From Flavonifractor sp. An10 (GTDB taxonomy: Bacteria > Bacillota > Clostridia > Oscillospirales > Oscillospiraceae), in the NCBI RefSeq assembly GCF_002161215.1, contig NZ_NFMB01000002.1, positions 124,001-188,000 of the forward strand: a DNA stretch of 64,000 nt, written 5' to 3'. The number at the start of each line of letters is the position of its first letter. Within the stretch, counting starts at the first letter, position 1. The position numbers and the translations under genes were made by a program. Below, piece after piece: positions 16,726 to 25,555 of this stretch. The notes under the pieces were generated by a model that did not search any database, was not told the DNA's origin, and saw only the letters and a list, made by a program, of their open reading frames with translations.

Positions 16726-17061
16726 ATGTCAGCAAAGAATTTGGACAAGCACAACCGTTGGAGGAACAAGACCGTGGCTTTCCGGGTCTCCCCGGAGGAG
16801 GACGCCCAGATCGAGACGGCGGTGAAGCTCACCGGCCTGACCAAGCAGGATTACATCATCCGGCGGCTCCTTTGCCGGAATGTGGTGGTCCAGGGAAACC
16901 CCAGGGTCTACAAGGCGCTACGGGACCAGCTGGCCGCTGTGCTGGATGAGCTGCGCCGGATCGAGTCCGGGCAGGGCGTAAACGATGAGCTGCTGGACAC
17001 CATCCAGATGATTGCCACCATTATGAACGGGATGCAGGAGGATTTTGCCTATGACCGATGA
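16726..17061 (+). CDS. MobC-like ribbon-helix-helix protein
   Basis: This 111-aa protein is highly similar to the element 1 and 3 copies, with a KTVAFRVSPEED strand and LTKQDYIIRRLL helix. It overlaps the repA start by 11 bp, so the two are translationally coupled. This element has no visible relaxase, so the protein may either mark an oriT for a relaxase supplied in trans or act with RepA at an origin. Confidence 0.65.
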   Translation: MSAKNLDKHNRWRNKTVAFRVSPEEDAQIETAVKLTGLTKQDYIIRRLLCRNVVVQGNPRVYKALRDQLAAVLDELRRIESGQGVNDELLDTIQMIATIMNGMQEDFAYDR

Positions 17062-18226
17062 TAAAAAGAAAATGACCGCCCAGGGCTCATCTGTTGGCGC
17101 AGATGATGGGCAGTCAATCTCTCAAAATTCCAAGACCACTATACCAGACCCGGACGAAAAAAGCAATTCCCCAGAAAGAGATTTGGAGGAACTTTACCGG
17201 AAGATGCGCCGCATGAGCGACCCGGCTTACCTGCATACTGTAACCTTGGACGAGCTGATGGACAATGTGTTCGAGGGCAAGTCTGCGGTGATTGAGAACC
17301 TGCTCTATGCAGGAGCGTACATCCTTGCCGGAGCGCCGAAAATCGGCAAGTCCTTCCTGGTGGCGCAAATCGCCCACCATGTCAGTACCGGGCAAGACCT
17401 GTGGGGCTACAAAGTCCACCAGGGAACCGTCCTTTATCTTGCTTTGGAAGATGACGAGAGCCGTTTGCAGCGCCGGATGTTCCGAATGTTCGGATTGGAG
17501 GGGACAAGCTCCCTCCACTTTGCCACCAATGCTAAGATGATTGGTGGTGGTCTGGATGAACAGCTGGAAAAGTTTGTCCGGGAGCACAGTGACACCAGAC
17601 TGATTATCGTGGATACCTTGCAAAAGGTCCGGGAGGCGGTGAGCGATAGTTACAGCTACTCCAGCGACTATGAGGTAATCGGCAAGCTGAAGCAATTTGC
17701 TGACCGATATGGTGTCTGCATCCTGATCGTCCACCACACCAGAAAGCAGCCTGCGGGAGACAGCTTTAAGATGATTTCTGGTACAACCGGCTTGCTGGGC
17801 TGTGCGGATGGGGCGCTCCTGATGCAGAAGGAGAAGCGAACGGATAGCAAGGCCACTCTGGAGGTGGTAGGCAGAGACCAGCCGGATCAGCGGCTGTATC
17901 TGAGCAAGGACCAAGAGAGCCTGGTGTGGGACCTCGACCATGCAGAGAATGAGCTTTGGAAACAGCCTCTGGACCCAGTGCTGGAAGCCGTAGCGAAGAT
18001 CGTGTCTGCTGAGAATCGGGAATGGGAAGGCAGTCCCACCGAGCTGGCCCAGGCAATTCAAACAGATATGGCGGTAAATCGGCTCACCAAGCATCTGAAT
18101 GTGAATGCCAGCCGTCTGCTGGAAGAACATCAGGTAAAGTACGAGAACAAAACCAAGCACACTGGGCGGCGTATCCGGCTGACTTACATGGTGGTGGAAG
18201 CACCTGCGTTTGAAGTAATCGGGTAA
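17051..18226 (+). CDS. RepA-like AAA/RecA-fold ATPase
   Basis: This 391-aa protein is nearly identical to the element 3 copy and clearly related to that of element 1. It has Walker A GAPKIGKS, YLALEDD, Walker B RLIIVDTLQ and IVHHTRKQ, plus a C-terminal winged-helix-like region. The ATG at 17051 lies inside the end of the preceding gene and matches the start in element 3. A conserved hairpin lies in codons 8-22. It is probably the replicative helicase used when the excised circle replicates. Confidence 0.8.
   Translation: MTDDKKKMTAQGSSVGADDGQSISQNSKTTIPDPDEKSNSPERDLEELYRKMRRMSDPAYLHTVTLDELMDNVFEGKSAVIENLLYAGAYILAGAPKIGKSFLVAQIAHHVSTGQDLWGYKVHQGTVLYLALEDDESRLQRRMFRMFGLEGTSSLHFATNAKMIGGGLDEQLEKFVREHSDTRLIIVDTLQKVREAVSDSYSYSSDYEVIGKLKQFADRYGVCILIVHHTRKQPAGDSFKMISGTTGLLGCADGALLMQKEKRTDSKATLEVVGRDQPDQRLYLSKDQESLVWDLDHAENELWKQPLDPVLEAVAKIVSAENREWEGSPTELAQAIQTDMAVNRLTKHLNVNASRLLEEHQVKYENKTKHTGRRIRLTYMVVEAPAFEVIG
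17073..17116 (+). promoter_or_regulatory. conserved hairpin inside the repA start region, element 2
   Basis: Outer stem TGAC(C)GCCCA / TGGGC(A)GTCA and inner stem ATCTG/CAGAT with the loop TTGGCG. The loop is the same as in element 1 and the outer stem is different but paired, which points to a selected structure. Confidence 0.55.
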
Positions 18227-18680
18227 AGCGCGACGCTCGCAACGGTCGCGACGGTGTTTTGAGGGGTGCTCCCAGCACCGTTGCGACCGTCGCCACCGTC
18301 GCGGAAAGAAAAAGATGGGGTGGTATTTTGCCACCCCATCTTCAAGGAGGATGCCCCATTTTAGGACACCCTAAAAGTATCAGAGGATGTCGCGATTCAC
18401 GACACCCTATGCCCCGAAACAGGGCACCGGGTACAGGGGCAAAAAGCGTTCGGAGAACGCGCAGCCACAGAATGAAATTCTGTGTTCAGAAGGGGCTTGG
18501 GGGCGTTGCCCTCAACAAGCAGAAGGCAGGAAATGTGAGTGTGTATTAACACTCGCATTGCTTGCCGGATTTGTGTGTGGCTATCCACACGCATTGCTTG
18601 CCTGTATCTAAAACAACCGAAACGGCCCTTGTGCCGCTGCGGAAAATCAACTGAAATTCAAGTATTGGGAGGTAACGAGT
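18227..18680. other. structured non-coding locus after repA, element 2 (candidate oriV/oriT)
   Basis: No supported gene in about 450 bases. From left to right: a GC-rich inverted repeat (18230-18256 with 18276-18302) of GCGACGGT-type units; GCGTTC-GGA-GAACGC (18446-18460); CACAGAAT-GAA-ATTCTGTG (18466-18484); GAGTGT/ACACTC (18537-18554) followed by GCATTGCTTGCC; GTGTGG-CTAT-CCACAC (18575-18590) followed by the same GCATTGCTTGCC. Element 3 has almost the same sequence at 36513-36967. Serial hairpins with direct repeats suggest an origin of replication and/or transfer. Confidence 0.55.
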
Positions 18681-18926
18681 ATGAGAAAGATTTTGTCCTG
18701 TGAGTTCAACCCGGACACTGCCTGCGTGGAGCTGTGCATGGAAGATGGAACCCTGTTGTCCATCGACTGTACCGCCGTGGAGAACGAGGTAGCGAACAGT
18801 ATGTACCAGCGGTCAGAACTGGACTGGCTGATCTATAATGATCCGCTGTCCTATGCCGAACTGATTTTGAATGGGGACCCTGAATTGTATCTAAAAGCAG
18901 TAACAAAGAAAACTCCGTTAGATTGA
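18681..18926 (+). CDS. small conserved acidic protein (DUF6061-like)
   Basis: This 81-aa protein (ILSCEFNPDTACVEL... VENEVANSMYQRSELDWLIY...NDP) resembles, from memory, the small DUF6061-type proteins of Firmicutes mobile elements. The function is unknown. It begins after a GGGAGG site. A nearly identical copy is in element 3. It ends close to a bidirectional terminator shared with the convergent XRE gene. Confidence 0.65.
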   Translation: MRKILSCEFNPDTACVELCMEDGTLLSIDCTAVENEVANSMYQRSELDWLIYNDPLSYAELILNGDPELYLKAVTKKTPLD

Positions 18927-18934
18927 TGGCAAAG

Positions 18935-18985
18935 AAAATCCGCCAGAAGCAGCACTCTAAAGGGTGCGCCTCTGACGGATTTTTT
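18935..18985. terminator. bidirectional terminator between the small protein and XRE gene
   Basis: AAAATCCG-C-CAGA and TCTG-A-CGGATTTTTT pair, with A-rich and T-rich flanks. It can end both converging transcripts and overlaps the last codon of the leftward XRE gene. Confidence 0.7.
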
Positions 18986-19298
18986 ACATCTTATCAATCA
19001 AAGCAAATACAACAGCCTGCTGTTCTTCACTTAGTCTTGACCAGCGTTCCAGAAGCTTTTTCTGCGCCTCAGTTAAGGAAACCGGTGCATCTTCTTCGGC
19101 AAACAGTTGAGATAGCGTAATGCCAAAGGCTGTACAGATTTTCTCCAGGGATGGAATGGTCGGAACCATATTCTTGCGATACCATGAGGAGATCGTGGAT
19201 TGCGGCAAACCGGAGCGTTCTGCAAGCTGATACTCTGTCCAGCCCCGCTCCTCTCGATACGCGGTTATAACCGAGAGAATATCCTTCACCTGCATCAC
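18984..19298 (-). CDS. XRE-family regulator next to the SLOG gene, element 2
   Basis: This 104-aa protein has an HTH of the XRE type (about 8-60: YREERGWTEYQLAERSGLPQ) and a short helical C-terminal tail (EAQKKLLERWSRLSEEQQAVV). It is divergent from the SLOG-domain gene and probably controls the promoter at 19341-19369 and itself. At the same place element 3 has a different XRE gene with a different operator, so this regulator has been exchanged between otherwise nearly identical backbones. Confidence 0.78.
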   Translation of the reverse strand: MMQVKDILSVITAYREERGWTEYQLAERSGLPQSTISSWYRKNMVPTIPSLEKICTAFGITLSQLFAEEDAPVSLTEAQKKLLERWSRLSEEQQAVVFALIDKM

Positions 19299-19340
19299 TC
19301 CTTTACTTGTGTTCTTCGTAAATTATACTTTGATAAATCG

Positions 19341-19369
19341 TTGTGATTTAATCATTTATATCGTATAAT
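19341..19369 (+). promoter_or_regulatory. promoter of the SLOG gene, element 2
   Basis: TTGTGA 19341-19346 and TATAAT 19364-19369, spacer 17 bp. The surroundings are AT-rich with TGATAAATCGTTGTGATT-like imperfect dyads that may be the XRE operator. Confidence 0.6.
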
Positions 19370-19405
19370 TTTAACGACAAACACAACTATAAAGGAGGAA
19401 AAACT

Positions 19406-19873
19406 TTGGGCGGAAAAAGCTGTTTCTTTATCGGACACCGGGAAGCATCGGAAGAAATTTATCCGGCATTGTATGCGGTTGTGGAGCAGCACATTTTGGA
19501 ATATGGCGTTACAGAATTTATCGTTGGCCACTACGGCGGATTTGACCGTCTTGCAGCGTCAGCAGTCAAAGAAGCAAAGCGTTTCTACCCAGAAGTGAAG
19601 CTCACTTTGCTATTGTCATATCATCCGGCAGAGCGGCCCATCCCAACACCCGATGGATTTGATGGAACATTCTATCCACCAGGGATGGAAAGCGTTCCGC
19701 GCAAGATCGCAATCGTGAGAGCAAACCGCTATGTTGTGGATCATGTAGACTACCTCATTGCCTATGCGTGGCACCCTGCCAGTAATGCACGGGAGCTGGT
19801 GGAGTATGCAAAAAGGCGAGTAAAGAAAGGCTCTCTTTTCATAACAGTGATAAAGCATAATGATTCGACATAA
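19406..19873 (+). CDS. SLOG-domain (YspA/YpsA-like) protein
   Basis: This 155-aa Rossmann-like protein begins CFFIGHREASEEIYPALYAV and contains FIVGHYGGFDRLAASAVKEAK, the glycine-rich nucleotide-ligand motif of the SLOG superfamily, followed by an RANRYVVDHVDYLIAY strand-helix. SLOG proteins bind nucleotides or nucleotide-derived signals and some act in defence signalling, but the ligand is unknown. It starts at TTG (19406) after AAGGAGG; the element 3 copy uses ATG. It is followed by a promoter, so it is not strictly in the RM operon. Confidence 0.75.
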   Translation: MGGKSCFFIGHREASEEIYPALYAVVEQHILEYGVTEFIVGHYGGFDRLAASAVKEAKRFYPEVKLTLLLSYHPAERPIPTPDGFDGTFYPPGMESVPRKIAIVRANRYVVDHVDYLIAYAWHPASNARELVEYAKRRVKKGSLFITVIKHNDST

Positions 19874-19875
19874 AG

Positions 19876-19904
19876 TTGAGTTTTTCACGAAAGTGTGATA
19901 AAAT
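19876..19904 (+). promoter_or_regulatory. promoter-operator of the HTH gene and RM cassette, element 2
   Basis: TTGAGT 19876-19881, 17-bp spacer, TAAAAT 19899-19904. The spacer contains the palindrome TCAC-GAAA-GTG(T)GA. Element 3 has the same promoter with TCAC-GAAAAA-GTGA. An operator between -35 and -10 suggests autoregulation by the small HTH protein, as with restriction controller proteins. Confidence 0.7.
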
Positions 19905-19938
19905 AAATCCAAGCATTTCTTGCTTTGGAGGGACTAAA

Positions 19939-20148
19939 ATGGCGATTTGTTATGACCGCTTATTCCACCTGATGATTGATAAAAAGATAAGCAATGCACA
20001 GCTAAAAGAGAAGGCCGGTTTTAGTGCCAATATTATCACCCGCCTAAAGCGCAACGAGTATGTTTCCATCGAAAGCATCGAGAAGATTTGTCGCGTGATG
20101 GAGTGTGGCGTGGACGATATTCTGGAGTTTGTTCCGGAAGAAAAATAA
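19939..20148 (+). CDS. small XRE/Cro-type regulator ahead of the RM cassette
   Basis: This 69-aa protein is a single HTH domain (LFHLMIDKKISNAQLKEKAG...ITRLKRNEYVSIESIEKICR). The size and position resemble controller (C) proteins of restriction-modification systems. It is almost identical to the copy in element 3 up to VPEEK; there the two elements diverge and different defence cargo follows. The start at 19939 has a GGAGGG site. Confidence 0.75.
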   Translation: MAICYDRLFHLMIDKKISNAQLKEKAGFSANIITRLKRNEYVSIESIEKICRVMECGVDDILEFVPEEK

Positions 20149-20251
20149 GCATGAATTTTGACAAAGTGGTTTGATATTTGAAGGTAACTTTCGGGACACA
20201 AGACCTTTGCAGCTGAAAAGCTGCGAAAGATTGGATAGGAGTGTGGCTGTG

Positions 20252-21241
20252 ATGGCAGCAGCAAACAAAACAGTTTGGGGAATTCATACGATGGACGATC
20301 CCCTTTTTTTGCATCAGAATCTAATTGCAATTGGCTGGGAAGAGATGGGCGACTTGTCGGTCATAAGTGCATCTCGTGATGCCTACAAAGAAAAATATAT
20401 TGCGACCTATCCGGACGCTAAAAAAGGTTCGATTGCCACAAGTGCTGGAATGCTGTACCGGTTTGTTCATGAAGTGCGAGAAGGCGATTATGTCGTGTTC
20501 CCATCTAAGATCGACCGTAAAATCAATATTGGAATCGTTGAGAGCGCCTATTTTTATGATAGTACAGCTGCACAGTATCACAATCGTCGGAAAGTAAAGT
20601 GGCTCAAACATCTGCCTCGTACGGCTTTTTCGCAAGGGGCTCTGCATGAAGTAGGATCGGCATTGACTTTTTTCTTGGTGAAGAACTACGCGGATGAGTA
20701 TTTGAAGGCGCTAGATAAAGACTTCAAAGGTAATATCATGGAGCCGGATACCGATGAGACAGTGGCACAAACGGCGGATGAAATTATCGAGGCTACCCGA
20801 GATTTTATTTTAAAAGAGCTGAGCAAAAATCTGAAAGGCTATGATCTGGAGCCGTTTGTCGCAAATCTTTTGCAGGCCATGGGTTACCGCACGATTCTGT
20901 CTCCGCATGGTGGGGATAGTGGCATCGACATTACCGCCTATAAAGATGAGCTACCGCCCCGCATTGTTGTCCAGGTCAAAAGCCAGGATGGAGATATTAA
21001 AGAGACTACCATCCAGTCCTTAAAAGGCGCTATGCGTGAAGGAGATTATGGCCTGTTTGTGACACTATCCAACTATACAAAAAACGCGCAGAAATATCTG
21101 GAAAATACCCCTATCATTCGTGGAATCAATGGCACAGAACTTGTGGACCTAGTCTTGAAATATTACGATCAGCTCAGTGTAAAGTATCGAAAAATGATCC
21201 CCCTGAAAATGGTGTACATTCCTGTTCCGGCTGAAGAGTAA
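20252..21241 (+). CDS. Mrr-like restriction endonuclease
   Basis: This 329-aa protein has an N-terminal domain (about 1-165) unlike the Mrr winged helix and closer to modified-base or EVE/PUA-like readers (TSAGMLYRFVHEVREGDYVV). The C-terminal Mrr_cat-type PD-(D/E)xK domain (about 190-310) has GDSGIDI...RIVVQVKSQ. Enzymes of this kind cut DNA carrying foreign modification (type IV restriction). The ATG at 20252 is preceded by TAGGAG; a GTG nine bases earlier is an alternative. It is the first gene of the cargo and sits 43 bp before hsdM. Confidence 0.78.
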   Translation: MAAANKTVWGIHTMDDPLFLHQNLIAIGWEEMGDLSVISASRDAYKEKYIATYPDAKKGSIATSAGMLYRFVHEVREGDYVVFPSKIDRKINIGIVESAYFYDSTAAQYHNRRKVKWLKHLPRTAFSQGALHEVGSALTFFLVKNYADEYLKALDKDFKGNIMEPDTDETVAQTADEIIEATRDFILKELSKNLKGYDLEPFVANLLQAMGYRTILSPHGGDSGIDITAYKDELPPRIVVQVKSQDGDIKETTIQSLKGAMREGDYGLFVTLSNYTKNAQKYLENTPIIRGINGTELVDLVLKYYDQLSVKYRKMIPLKMVYIPVPAEE

Positions 21242-21284
21242 GAGGAAACCAGGAAGATAATAAAAATGAAATGGAAAGATACCA

Positions 21285-23735
21285 ATGGCAATTAAAAAGA
21301 GTGAAATTTATAGTCAGATTTGGGCTGCATGCGATAAATTGCGAGGCGGCGTAGAACCTGCTCGTTATAAGGATTACATTCTGACACTTTTGTTTGTAAA
21401 GTATGTGTCTGATCGCTTCAAGAGTAGTGACAATTGGGACATTGAAGTGCCCGATGGAGGCAGCTTTGACGATATTGTTGCCTTAAAATATAAGAAAAAC
21501 ATTGGCGAAGGCATCAATATCATCATTGGCAAGCTGGCAGAAGCCAACGACTTGAAAGGCATTATCGACATTGCCGACTTCAACAGCGAGGAACTGGGCA
21601 CCGACAAGGAAGCGGTAGATAAGCTCTCTGGTCTCGTGGAAATTTTCCAGAAACCGGAGTTGGACTTCACCAACAACCGTGCTGGCGGTGATGACATTTT
21701 GGGCGACGCCTACGAATTTTTGATGCGGAAATTTGCCCAGGATTCCGGCAAGAGCAAGGGCCAGTTCTATACACCGGGCGAAGTCTCTCGGATTATGGCA
21801 AAGGTGATTGGTATTGATAAAGCCACCGATCCCAGCATGACAGTCTACGATCCTGCTTGCGGTTCCGGTTCGCTGCTGATTCGTGCGGCGGATGAGGCCC
21901 CCTGCGAGATCTCCATCTATGGACAAGAAAAGGATAACTCCACCGCCGGTCTTGCACGCATGAATCTGGTCCTGCACAACAAGGGTGCTGGTGTCATTGT
22001 CGGCAATAAAAGCACCTTGTCTGCACCCCAGTATAAAGATGAGAACAACCCTGAACTGCTGAAAACCTTCAACTATATCGTAGTGAATCCGCCCTTCTCG
22101 GATAAATCTTGGATGGACGGCATTACGATACCTGACTCTTATGGGAGATACAGCGAGACAGTGTTGGGCGTGCCGCCGGAGAAAAATGGTGACTATGCTT
22201 GGCTGCTGCATGTTCTGAAGTCCCTAAAATCTACCGGTAAAGCAGCCATTATTCTGCCTCACGGTGTATTGTTCCGTGGTAACGCTGAAGCAGATATTCG
22301 CAAAAGGATTATTGACCGAGGCTATATCAAGGGGATTATTGGCTTACCTGCAAACTTGTTCTATGGCACAGGAATTCCTGCTTGTATTCTGGTGCTGGAC
22401 AAAGAGGATGCTGCGGAACGTACCGGCATTTTTATGATTGATGCCAGCAAAGGCTTTGTAAAAGACGGTAACAAGAACCGTCTGCGGGAACAGGATATTC
22501 ACAAGATCGTGACTACCTTCCTTACAATGGATGAATCGGACCCCAAGTATGCCCGGTTCGTTCCCAACGAAGAAATCAAAATCACCAACGAGTACAACTT
22601 GAATATTCCGCGCTATATTGACAGCAGTGAGCCGGAAGATTTACAGGACATCAATGCCCACCTAAACGGTGGCATTCCGGAAATCGATGTGGACAGCATG
22701 GCGGAATATTGGGCAGTGTTTCCCTCCTTGAAAGAAATCCTGTTCCAGCCATTGCACCCGAGGTATCTGCGCCCGGTAGTGGACAAGGACGAAGTTGTCT
22801 CTACAATTACTTCCAATCCGGAATTTATCCGCCATGCTGATCAGGTAGACAATGCTTATTCTCGCTGGAAAGAAACTGTTACCAACGATTTGATGGGGCT
22901 GGGCAAAGATATTCAGCCGAAAAAGTTGATTGCCAAAATTTCCGAGCAGCTTCTGGATGATTTTGCCCAGGTGGCGCTTCTCGATAAATACGATGTCTAT
23001 GAAGTGCTGATGGAGTACTGGGCAGAGACCATGCAGGACGATGTGTATGCGGTTTGCTATGATGGCTATGAGGCCGGGCGAGAAATTGCCTATGAGTATG
23101 TGACCAAGAAGAAAAAAGAAAACGGCCAGACCATTGAGGTCAAGCCCGATAAGATCAAGGGCTTTGAGGGTAAGCTGCTCCCCAAGGCTTTGATTGCTGC
23201 ACACTTTTTTGAGGAGGATGTCAAGGCCTTGGATACCCTCCGAGGCCAACTGGATGAGGTGTCTGGCAATCTGGAAGAAATGGCTGAAGAAAACGGCGGC
23301 GAGGATGGACTGTTTGCTCAGCTGGACGATCTGAAAAAAGCCACCATCAGCGCCCGAATTAAGGCAATCAAGAATGATCCCGCAGCCAAGGAAGAATTGG
23401 CTGCATTAAAAGAGTATATGTCCCTGTTGGACGCCGAAAGCAATTACAAAAAGGCAATTAAGCAGGCCGAGGCAGACCTGGACACCAAACTGGAGAAAAA
23501 ATACCCCCAGCTGACACTCGAGGAGATTCGACATCTGCTGGTGGAGGAAAAGTGGTTTGCCGCTATTTATAGCGGGATTGATGCCATTCACGAGGCGGTA
23601 TCTCACCATCTTTCTGCCCGTGTGACCCAGCTGGTAGAGCGGTATGAGTATACCCTGAAAGAATGTGAGGAAGAAGTGGAGCAGTACGAAGCCAAGGTTA
23701 AATCTCATCTGGAAAGGATGGGGTTTGTATGGTAA
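21285..23735 (+). CDS. hsdM: type I restriction-modification methyltransferase subunit
   Basis: This 816-aa N6-adenine methyltransferase has an N-terminal HsdM_N helical domain (about 1-140, RGGVEPARYKDYILTLLFVK), then motif I YDPACGSGSLL (about 188) and motif IV NPPF (about 269). An unusually long C-terminal part (about 480-816) contains extended coiled coil (SNLEEMAEEN..., LDTKLEKKY). Usual HsdM is about 500-550 aa, so roughly 270 residues are extra. It overlaps hsdS by 7 bp. With HsdS it would protect the cell's own DNA. Confidence 0.93.
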   Translation: MAIKKSEIYSQIWAACDKLRGGVEPARYKDYILTLLFVKYVSDRFKSSDNWDIEVPDGGSFDDIVALKYKKNIGEGINIIIGKLAEANDLKGIIDIADFNSEELGTDKEAVDKLSGLVEIFQKPELDFTNNRAGGDDILGDAYEFLMRKFAQDSGKSKGQFYTPGEVSRIMAKVIGIDKATDPSMTVYDPACGSGSLLIRAADEAPCEISIYGQEKDNSTAGLARMNLVLHNKGAGVIVGNKSTLSAPQYKDENNPELLKTFNYIVVNPPFSDKSWMDGITIPDSYGRYSETVLGVPPEKNGDYAWLLHVLKSLKSTGKAAIILPHGVLFRGNAEADIRKRIIDRGYIKGIIGLPANLFYGTGIPACILVLDKEDAAERTGIFMIDASKGFVKDGNKNRLREQDIHKIVTTFLTMDESDPKYARFVPNEEIKITNEYNLNIPRYIDSSEPEDLQDINAHLNGGIPEIDVDSMAEYWAVFPSLKEILFQPLHPRYLRPVVDKDEVVSTITSNPEFIRHADQVDNAYSRWKETVTNDLMGLGKDIQPKKLIAKISEQLLDDFAQVALLDKYDVYEVLMEYWAETMQDDVYAVCYDGYEAGREIAYEYVTKKKKENGQTIEVKPDKIKGFEGKLLPKALIAAHFFEEDVKALDTLRGQLDEVSGNLEEMAEENGGEDGLFAQLDDLKKATISARIKAIKNDPAAKEELAALKEYMSLLDAESNYKKAIKQAEADLDTKLEKKYPQLTLEEIRHLLVEEKWFAAIYSGIDAIHEAVSHHLSARVTQLVERYEYTLKECEEEVEQYEAKVKSHLERMGFVW

Positions 23736-25531
23736 AGGAAATGAAGAAAACGTCATTAGGTTTACTGCCTAACGATTGGGATGTTGATATACTTGAGCAT
23801 CGTTTGAAAATTCAAACAGGTAGTAGAAACACTGAAGATAAACAAGAAAACGGCAAGTATCCTTTTTTTGTTCGCTCCTCGAAAATTGAACACATTGGCA
23901 CATATCACTATGATTGTGAGGCTATTCTAACCGCAGGCGATGGAGTCGGAACAGGAAAAGTTTTTCATTATATTAATGGAAAATTTGATGCTCATCAAAG
24001 GGTCTATATACTGACGGAATTTGAGGGTATTAAAGGGAAATATTTTTATTACTATTTTCGAGAAAACTTTTTGAATGAAGTGTCTAAATACACTGCAAAG
24101 TCTTCTGTAGACTCTGTTCGCAGAGATATGATTGCTAAAATGGCAGTTCCTATTCCCAAAATTGAAGAACAGGTCGCTATTGCTGAAGCCCTTTCCGATG
24201 TAGATAGCCTGATTTCCTCCCTGCAAAAGCTGATTGAGAAAAAGAAAGCCATTAAGCAGGGAGCTATGCAGGAACTGCTCACCGGCAGAAAACGCCTTCC
24301 GGGTTTTAGTGGAGAGTGGAAGCATGGGGTATGGAAAGATGTCCTGACTGGATTTTACAGCGGCGCAACTCCATATCGAGGTAAGGCTGATTACTATAAA
24401 GGTAATATTAGATGGGTATCTAGTGGAGAACTTAACTATAATATTATTACAGATACAATAGAGCATATATCCGAAAGAGCACAAAGCGAAACATCCCTGA
24501 CGATGCATCCAGCAGGAACATTTTTAATGGCTATAACAGGGTTGGAGGCTGCAGGAACAAGAGGAAGCTGCGCAATCTTAGGTAAAGAAGCGACAACAAA
24601 TCAGTCATGTATGGCCATTTATGGAACAGATAAAATGGTGATTCCTTATTTATACCACTATTATTTGTTGAATGGTGAAAGGTTGGCATTTCAGTACTGT
24701 CAAGGAACTAAGCAACAAAGTTACACAGCAGCGATTGTTAAGGAACTTCCAATTTATTACCCTTGTGATATAGCTGAACAGCGGGCTATCGCTCAAGTTC
24801 TTTCGGATATGGACAGCGAAATTGAGCTGTTGGAAAAGAAACTGGCCAAGTACCAGCAGATCAAGCAGGGCATGATGCAGGAGTTGCTCACCGGGCGGAT
24901 TCGGCTGGTAGATGCAGATGTCAAAAAGTCGCCGGAGGCACACATGGTTCGGGAAAAACAGCATCAACCGACACACAATCAGCATTTTGATGATGCGGTC
25001 ATGATTGCAGGAATTGTGAATGCATTCTATTCCGAGAAGTATCCCCTGGGGCGCAAAAAAGTTCAGAAGCTGCTCTATCTGGTTCGCCGCAAGGAGCAGG
25101 CGGATATTTCTGCCTTCCATAAAAAAGCGGCCGGTCCATACGCTGATGAGATCCGCTATAAAGGTGGCGAGCCGATTGCTCAGAAAAACAAGTATATCCA
25201 GGTCAAAAGAAGCGAAAAGGGCAGCCGTTTTGAAAAAGGTGTGCAGATGCAGCAGGCGTTGACCTATTTGCAGGACTGGGGAAAGCAGGCGGATATTGAT
25301 TGGCTGGTGTCACAGTTCCAGTACACAAGTGTCAATGAACTGGAGCTTTTGGCAACGGTAGATATGGCAATCTGCGACTTGCGGCGGGAAGGTAAGGAAA
25401 CTTCCGTAGCTTCGATTAAAGACTTGATCCATTCCAATAAAGAATGGAGAGATAAGCTGAAAAAGACCTATTTCCGAGATTCGGATATTCAGCGAGCAAT
25501 TAAAAAGTGCGAAGATCTATTTGAAAGCTAA
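23729..25531 (+). CDS. hsdS: type I specificity subunit fused to a Panacea/DUF4065-like domain
   Basis: This 600-aa protein has two target-recognition domains (about 5-130 and 200-350). Each is followed by a conserved helical spacer (IAEALSDVDSLISSLQKLIE..., IAQVLSDMDSEIELLEKKLA...) and the repeated MQELLTGR. After about residue 398 an extra domain of some 200 residues begins: DAVMIAGIVNAFYSEKYPLGR, KLLYLVRRKEQ, AAGPYADEIRYKG. This looks like the SocA/Panacea (DUF4065) fold, known from antitoxins. HsdS normally ends near 400-430 aa, so this is a fusion. The target sequence cannot be predicted. Confidence 0.85.
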   Translation: MVKEMKKTSLGLLPNDWDVDILEHRLKIQTGSRNTEDKQENGKYPFFVRSSKIEHIGTYHYDCEAILTAGDGVGTGKVFHYINGKFDAHQRVYILTEFEGIKGKYFYYYFRENFLNEVSKYTAKSSVDSVRRDMIAKMAVPIPKIEEQVAIAEALSDVDSLISSLQKLIEKKKAIKQGAMQELLTGRKRLPGFSGEWKHGVWKDVLTGFYSGATPYRGKADYYKGNIRWVSSGELNYNIITDTIEHISERAQSETSLTMHPAGTFLMAITGLEAAGTRGSCAILGKEATTNQSCMAIYGTDKMVIPYLYHYYLLNGERLAFQYCQGTKQQSYTAAIVKELPIYYPCDIAEQRAIAQVLSDMDSEIELLEKKLAKYQQIKQGMMQELLTGRIRLVDADVKKSPEAHMVREKQHQPTHNQHFDDAVMIAGIVNAFYSEKYPLGRKKVQKLLYLVRRKEQADISAFHKKAAGPYADEIRYKGGEPIAQKNKYIQVKRSEKGSRFEKGVQMQQALTYLQDWGKQADIDWLVSQFQYTSVNELELLATVDMAICDLRREGKETSVASIKDLIHSNKEWRDKLKKTYFRDSDIQRAIKKCEDLFES

Positions 25532-25555
25532 TATCCACGGGAGGTGACATGTTTA

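Noticed and set aside
18259-18549. 96-codon frame in the non-coding locus, also open in element 3 at 36545
   Set aside because: Its conservation is explained by near-identical DNA. There is no ribosome site and it reads straight through inverted repeats and hairpins.
19406-20148. SLOG gene plus HTH gene as a toxin-antitoxin pair
   Set aside because: The HTH gene has its own promoter and is coupled to the downstream RM genes in element 3; nothing indicates a toxin in the SLOG protein.
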